A stretch of 64,000 nt of DNA. Origin: Lineus longissimus. Its lineage: Eukaryota > Nemertea > Pilidiophora > Heteronemertea > Lineidae. The position numbers were made by a program, and so were the translations under genes. Positions 60,359-64,000 of the stretch are shown here, in pieces. Every line of letters begins with the position of its first letter. Within the stretch, counting starts at the first letter, position 1. Below the pieces are notes generated by a model. The model saw only the letters and a program-made list of their open reading frames with translations, made no database searches and was not told the DNA's origin. The stretch spans positions 16,244,001 to 16,308,000 of the forward strand of contig NC_088316.1 in NCBI RefSeq assembly GCF_910592395.1, given 5' to 3'.

Positions 60359-63300
60359 ACGGCGTGACGTTGCGCATTGGCCGCCCGAGAAATGACTGTG
60401 TTGCCCCCTCCGAGAGTGCGACCGCTCTCACCCGCCTTTTTAACCCTTCACCAATGTAATTCTCTCCGCAGCTGAGGAGTACAAAAAACTAATAAACCCA
60501 ATATTCTGCAGCGCCATGACCATGGATGTAGTAACATACATGCATGTTATCGGAGAATAATAAAACTTTAGTTTATTGCAGAATGATAAACTAGTGGTTT
60601 ATGTGCGATGGCAGGAACCAAAATATCCTGTATTGATTAACGAACTGAGCTAATATTGATACCGCGTATTAAATGTAGCTTATATTATACATTTGCATAA
60701 TGCTGCTGCTTTAGTTTTTGACAACCACTTGATGGAGCACTTTGGTTATATGGCCCCAGACGTGTTTTTCTTCGTTCTTTTTATGCTTACCAACCATGAT
60801 TTTAATCTGCAAAAGCAGCCCATCGTCTCATCGTATATTTCAAATGCTAAAAGTGTTGCGCAATAGTAAAATTAGTTTTGCTAATAACATGTACACATGC
60901 AATGTAACAGACTTCTTGACGCCTCGCCTTCCCTTGTGTGCGGTGACTGGTTAAAATATCTTTGGTCCCCGCAACTCGAAGATTAACTACAGAAAAAAAT
61001 TGATGTTAAAAAAGGCGTTACTTGGGGACCGTTGCCAATAGCAAGGGACCTGGTTACGATAAGTGCAGTCTCTACTTTATCTTCATTGTGTCAATTTACC
61101 TGGACCACTACACCATACAAGAAAAGAAATCCAATAATGGCATGACACTCCCCTGAACAAAGTTACAATCAATGAGAATTAATCTGTTTAAAAAGAGCTT
61201 TAACTATCGCCGATATTACCAGTACACCACCTGCACAGGTCATTACCGCTCAACACGCCAATGTAATCAACATTTTAAACGATTTCATGCGTTCTCACAT
61301 CTGAGGCCTCCCGTTGATTGACTCGGGTTTTTGGTAAGTAGGCAACTTCAATATAGATGGTTTTCCCTTGGTTGCAGACATGGTACTAAGAGTACGTTCA
61401 AAACCCGAAGCAATAACAGCAAGCCAAGTACCTTAACTTTCTTCAGAAACTTACAAATGCACATGTACCAAGTTCAATTATTACGTTATTACGTCTCGAA
61501 TCGAAACAGGCAGGGGAAATGTAGGATATGATATTTACAGGTAAAGGGGTGACTGGCAACAAAATAATGCTACTGCAGACAGGAAACATGAACGTTACTT
61601 TAGTGCCCCGGTTTTCGAATGAATATTTCACATTTTTAATTCTAAACATAATTTTCTGAAAACTGACGATGGATGAGCACTTACACCTCACTCTGCATAA
61701 TACCCTAAAGTCAGCGAGTCCGTGCATTAATTTTTCATACCTGCTCTGCCCCAACTGATATTTAGACTAGCGTATGCCAAAATATCTATTCCCAGCACAA
61801 GTGAAAAAGGTCCTCTATTACCGCTCGGAATTCGATCTTTAAGTCAGCGCTTCCATTACTGATACCAGCTTGAAGCGAGCGATCTTTTGATGTACGATAC
61901 TTCAGCGTACATTGGGTGACTTAAATGCATCTCACGAATAAAATGTAAATAACAGCCTGAAGCTTATCGTCATAAGTAAAAGAGGACTTAAAATTGATGT
62001 TTAAAAATATAATACATCGTCTATAATTTTATTTTGGGTAAGTCTTATCTTTTGATGCATTTAGGAAAGGCTAATCGGCTGTTGAAGATACATCGGGCAT
62101 GGTGACATGAGCGTCGTGCTCAGCAGAAAGAAATCGAAGGCGCTTCCGATTCAATTTCTTAAACGAACTTCTATGAGATCGCGTTTGGAAGAATAAGTCA
62201 CTTATGCAACGTTGATCCAGTTAGCACTGTCACAATCTATAAAATTCGATTAGGATTATTTTGTTAGACCACTGAAAAATACAAAGCTTGGCTTCCTTAT
62301 CCCTTCAGTCAAATTTCTTTGCCCTGTTCAAATCTTTTGAGTTTTAAGGATTAGTGTACATGTATTGACATGTACATGTACACATACCATAAGAGCATCT
62401 TGGCACTCATTTTGCTGAGGAGACGACATGAACGAATGAACCCGACCTCCCCATCCTGGAAGAGTCCGGCACTCAATAGAAACTGGTATCACACCTCGCT
62501 TCCGCAGCTTTCACGATCTAATCAGAGGAAACTCTATTCGATACAACAACCTGCAACCACCTTACTTATGAACTTCTTTGGATGGACCGAGCTATGCGCC
62601 CCCCTCCCTTCAAAATTTTTTTAATCCACCACGGCATGCGCACAGTCATGACTGTAAAAGCTTTAATTTTATACATTTTATGTCTGCACACGTACATCAT
62701 ATAATCGATGAGGTTATATACATTTTATAATCCATCACATCAGCAAATTAAATAAGTATTAACTTGTCAATAACTGGATCCATAAATGCCTAGCGGGACG
62801 TGGATGTCACAGATGTTTAGAACGAACGGCTCCATTTATCTTGATTTAATACTCGCGTGATAAATAATGTTTAGTAAATTTACAATCTACAGCGCTTCTT
62901 AAAGCTTTTCCGACAAATGCTTATTAGCAACGCTTCGACATCTACGAATTTTAATCGCGTTTAAATCAGCGGCTACAGTATGTATGTGCATCACTCAACT
63001 ACCAAAGCGATATTATACCATAAACGGCCACCAGAACCAGCAATTGACCTTTACTGTATCACAGCCAACCGATTAAATTTGACTGCCATCGACAATGTTC
63101 CTCTAGCTGAAACGATATCCTTGGGCAAGGATAATTATCTATATCAATAAGAAGTCGAAAATCCCGCCCCTGATCAGATATTTCTTACTAGTCAACATAT
63201 TGTAGTCTTTATGAATTCTTGATATTAATCAGTTGCGTATACATGTGCCTGTGCATTTGTAACAGGATTCTTAATCCCAACAGATCTTGACCAAGAATCT

Positions 63301-63909
63301 TAACTGCATATATATAACACTGGATATCAAGAACTTGGGAATCTTAGAGGGATCTTTATCCGGCGTTATGACCTTAGATGCAAGAATAAAAAGCAAACAT
63401 TGCAGGAAATATGCATGGCATCTATCGGCATATGGTACGACATAGCTATACATAATATGTCACTTGATTTGTTCTGGCTTAGTATTGGCTGTATGACGAT
63501 GGCGTCAAAGATATTTCCCCGTCACTGCTACCGTATCGTTCTGTTCCTTCTCTCAGTCATAAGGGTTAAAATACAATATGTAGCATTTTTCACATGTTCA
63601 TTATATTGTTATTGGATTTCAGGTAACTAGCAATGATCGTTGCCGTGTAATATACCTAATAAAAATTGTACAAATTTATAGGAGCAATAAACATTAGTAT
63701 TGATATTGGTAACAATGTAATTCACATGAACGTCGATCGAGATTTACTTCAACCAAACATTTTAATTCCAGGCATGTTATGAACACACCATGTTAACAAA
63801 GACAATATAATGCAAGGAAAACACTAATCGTCGCCCACTTTTTGAAAACGTGCGGTTGTCGCAAACCGCTGGACCGTTCTTTTTTTCTTCTTTGTATTTC
63901 TATGTTGAC

Positions 63910-63923
63910 GTTGCCATGGTAAC
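63910..63923. promoter_or_regulatory. Consensus RFX X-box near window end
   Basis: GTTGCCATGGTAAC is a full-match RFX palindrome. About 70 nt downstream an ATG (near 63992) opens a frame that runs off the window. This may be the promoter of a gene lying to the right. Confidence 0.4.
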
Positions 63924-64000
63924 GATCAAATATTCGACCAGTGCCCCATCCCCAGGATGGAGGATTGATCACTACGAGACAGTTGCTTGAAATGCCAGGG

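Larger units (their letters stand above)
59131..63909. other. Intergenic, no firmly supported gene
   Basis: Mostly AT-rich. The 140-codon minus-strand frame at 59815-60237 is listed separately. An X-box-like site lies at 60346. TACATGTA-rich stretches occur near 62360. Confidence 0.45.

Overview
This is a window of eukaryotic nuclear DNA from a non-vertebrate bilaterian animal, most likely marine. The protein-coding genes have many small exons with canonical GT-AG introns, long AT-rich intergenic stretches and metazoan domain architectures: TIR-armadillo, Link, rhodopsin-class GPCR, thrombospondin type-1 repeats, TRPV-like channel and cyclic-nucleotide-binding proteins. It carries a complete DIRS-type tyrosine-recombinase retrotransposon, several small fold-back elements and many copies of the palindromes TACATGTA and TAGGCCTA. 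I cannot decide from sequence alone between a lophotrochozoan (brachiopod, mollusc, annelid) and an invertebrate deuterostome (hemichordate, echinoderm, lancelet).

Layout. 0-0.2 kb: 3' end of an unrecognised plus-strand gene. 0.48-3.9 kb (minus): a complete six-exon ARM-TIR protein of 698 residues. 6.0-7.9 kb (plus): a three-exon secreted protein with two near-identical Link domains, whose stop codon lies inside a small inverted-repeat element. 8.6-10.7 kb (minus): a three-exon class A GPCR of 363 residues. 11.5-24.8 kb (minus): an eleven-exon secreted protein of 429 residues with six thrombospondin type-1 repeats, a 14-nt micro-exon and an acidic Tyr/Gly-rich tail. Its third intron holds the whole DIRS retrotransposon (16.93-23.48 kb). 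25.6-27.3 kb (minus): an intronless TRPV-like channel of 581 residues. 32.6-44.2 kb (plus): a gene of about 17 exons for a CNBD2-like cyclic-nucleotide-binding protein with a long, poorly conserved N-terminal region. 44.2-64 kb is largely gene-poor. It holds one candidate first exon at 48.08 kb, two blocks of degenerate tandem duplication (53.6 and 58.3-59.1 kb) and several sites matching the RFX X-box.

Exon junctions were worked out by hand from splice consensus, reading phase and domain continuity. For the TIR, Link, GPCR, TSR and CNBD2 genes, the summed exon lengths are exact multiples of three and every junction keeps phase. This is strong internal support, but no transcript was available. 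The genes are not an operon and no shared pathway is evident. The innate-immunity-like TIR-ARM gene, the extracellular Link and TSR genes and the two membrane receptors look like ordinary neighbours. Mobile DNA has shaped introns and at least one coding end in this locus.
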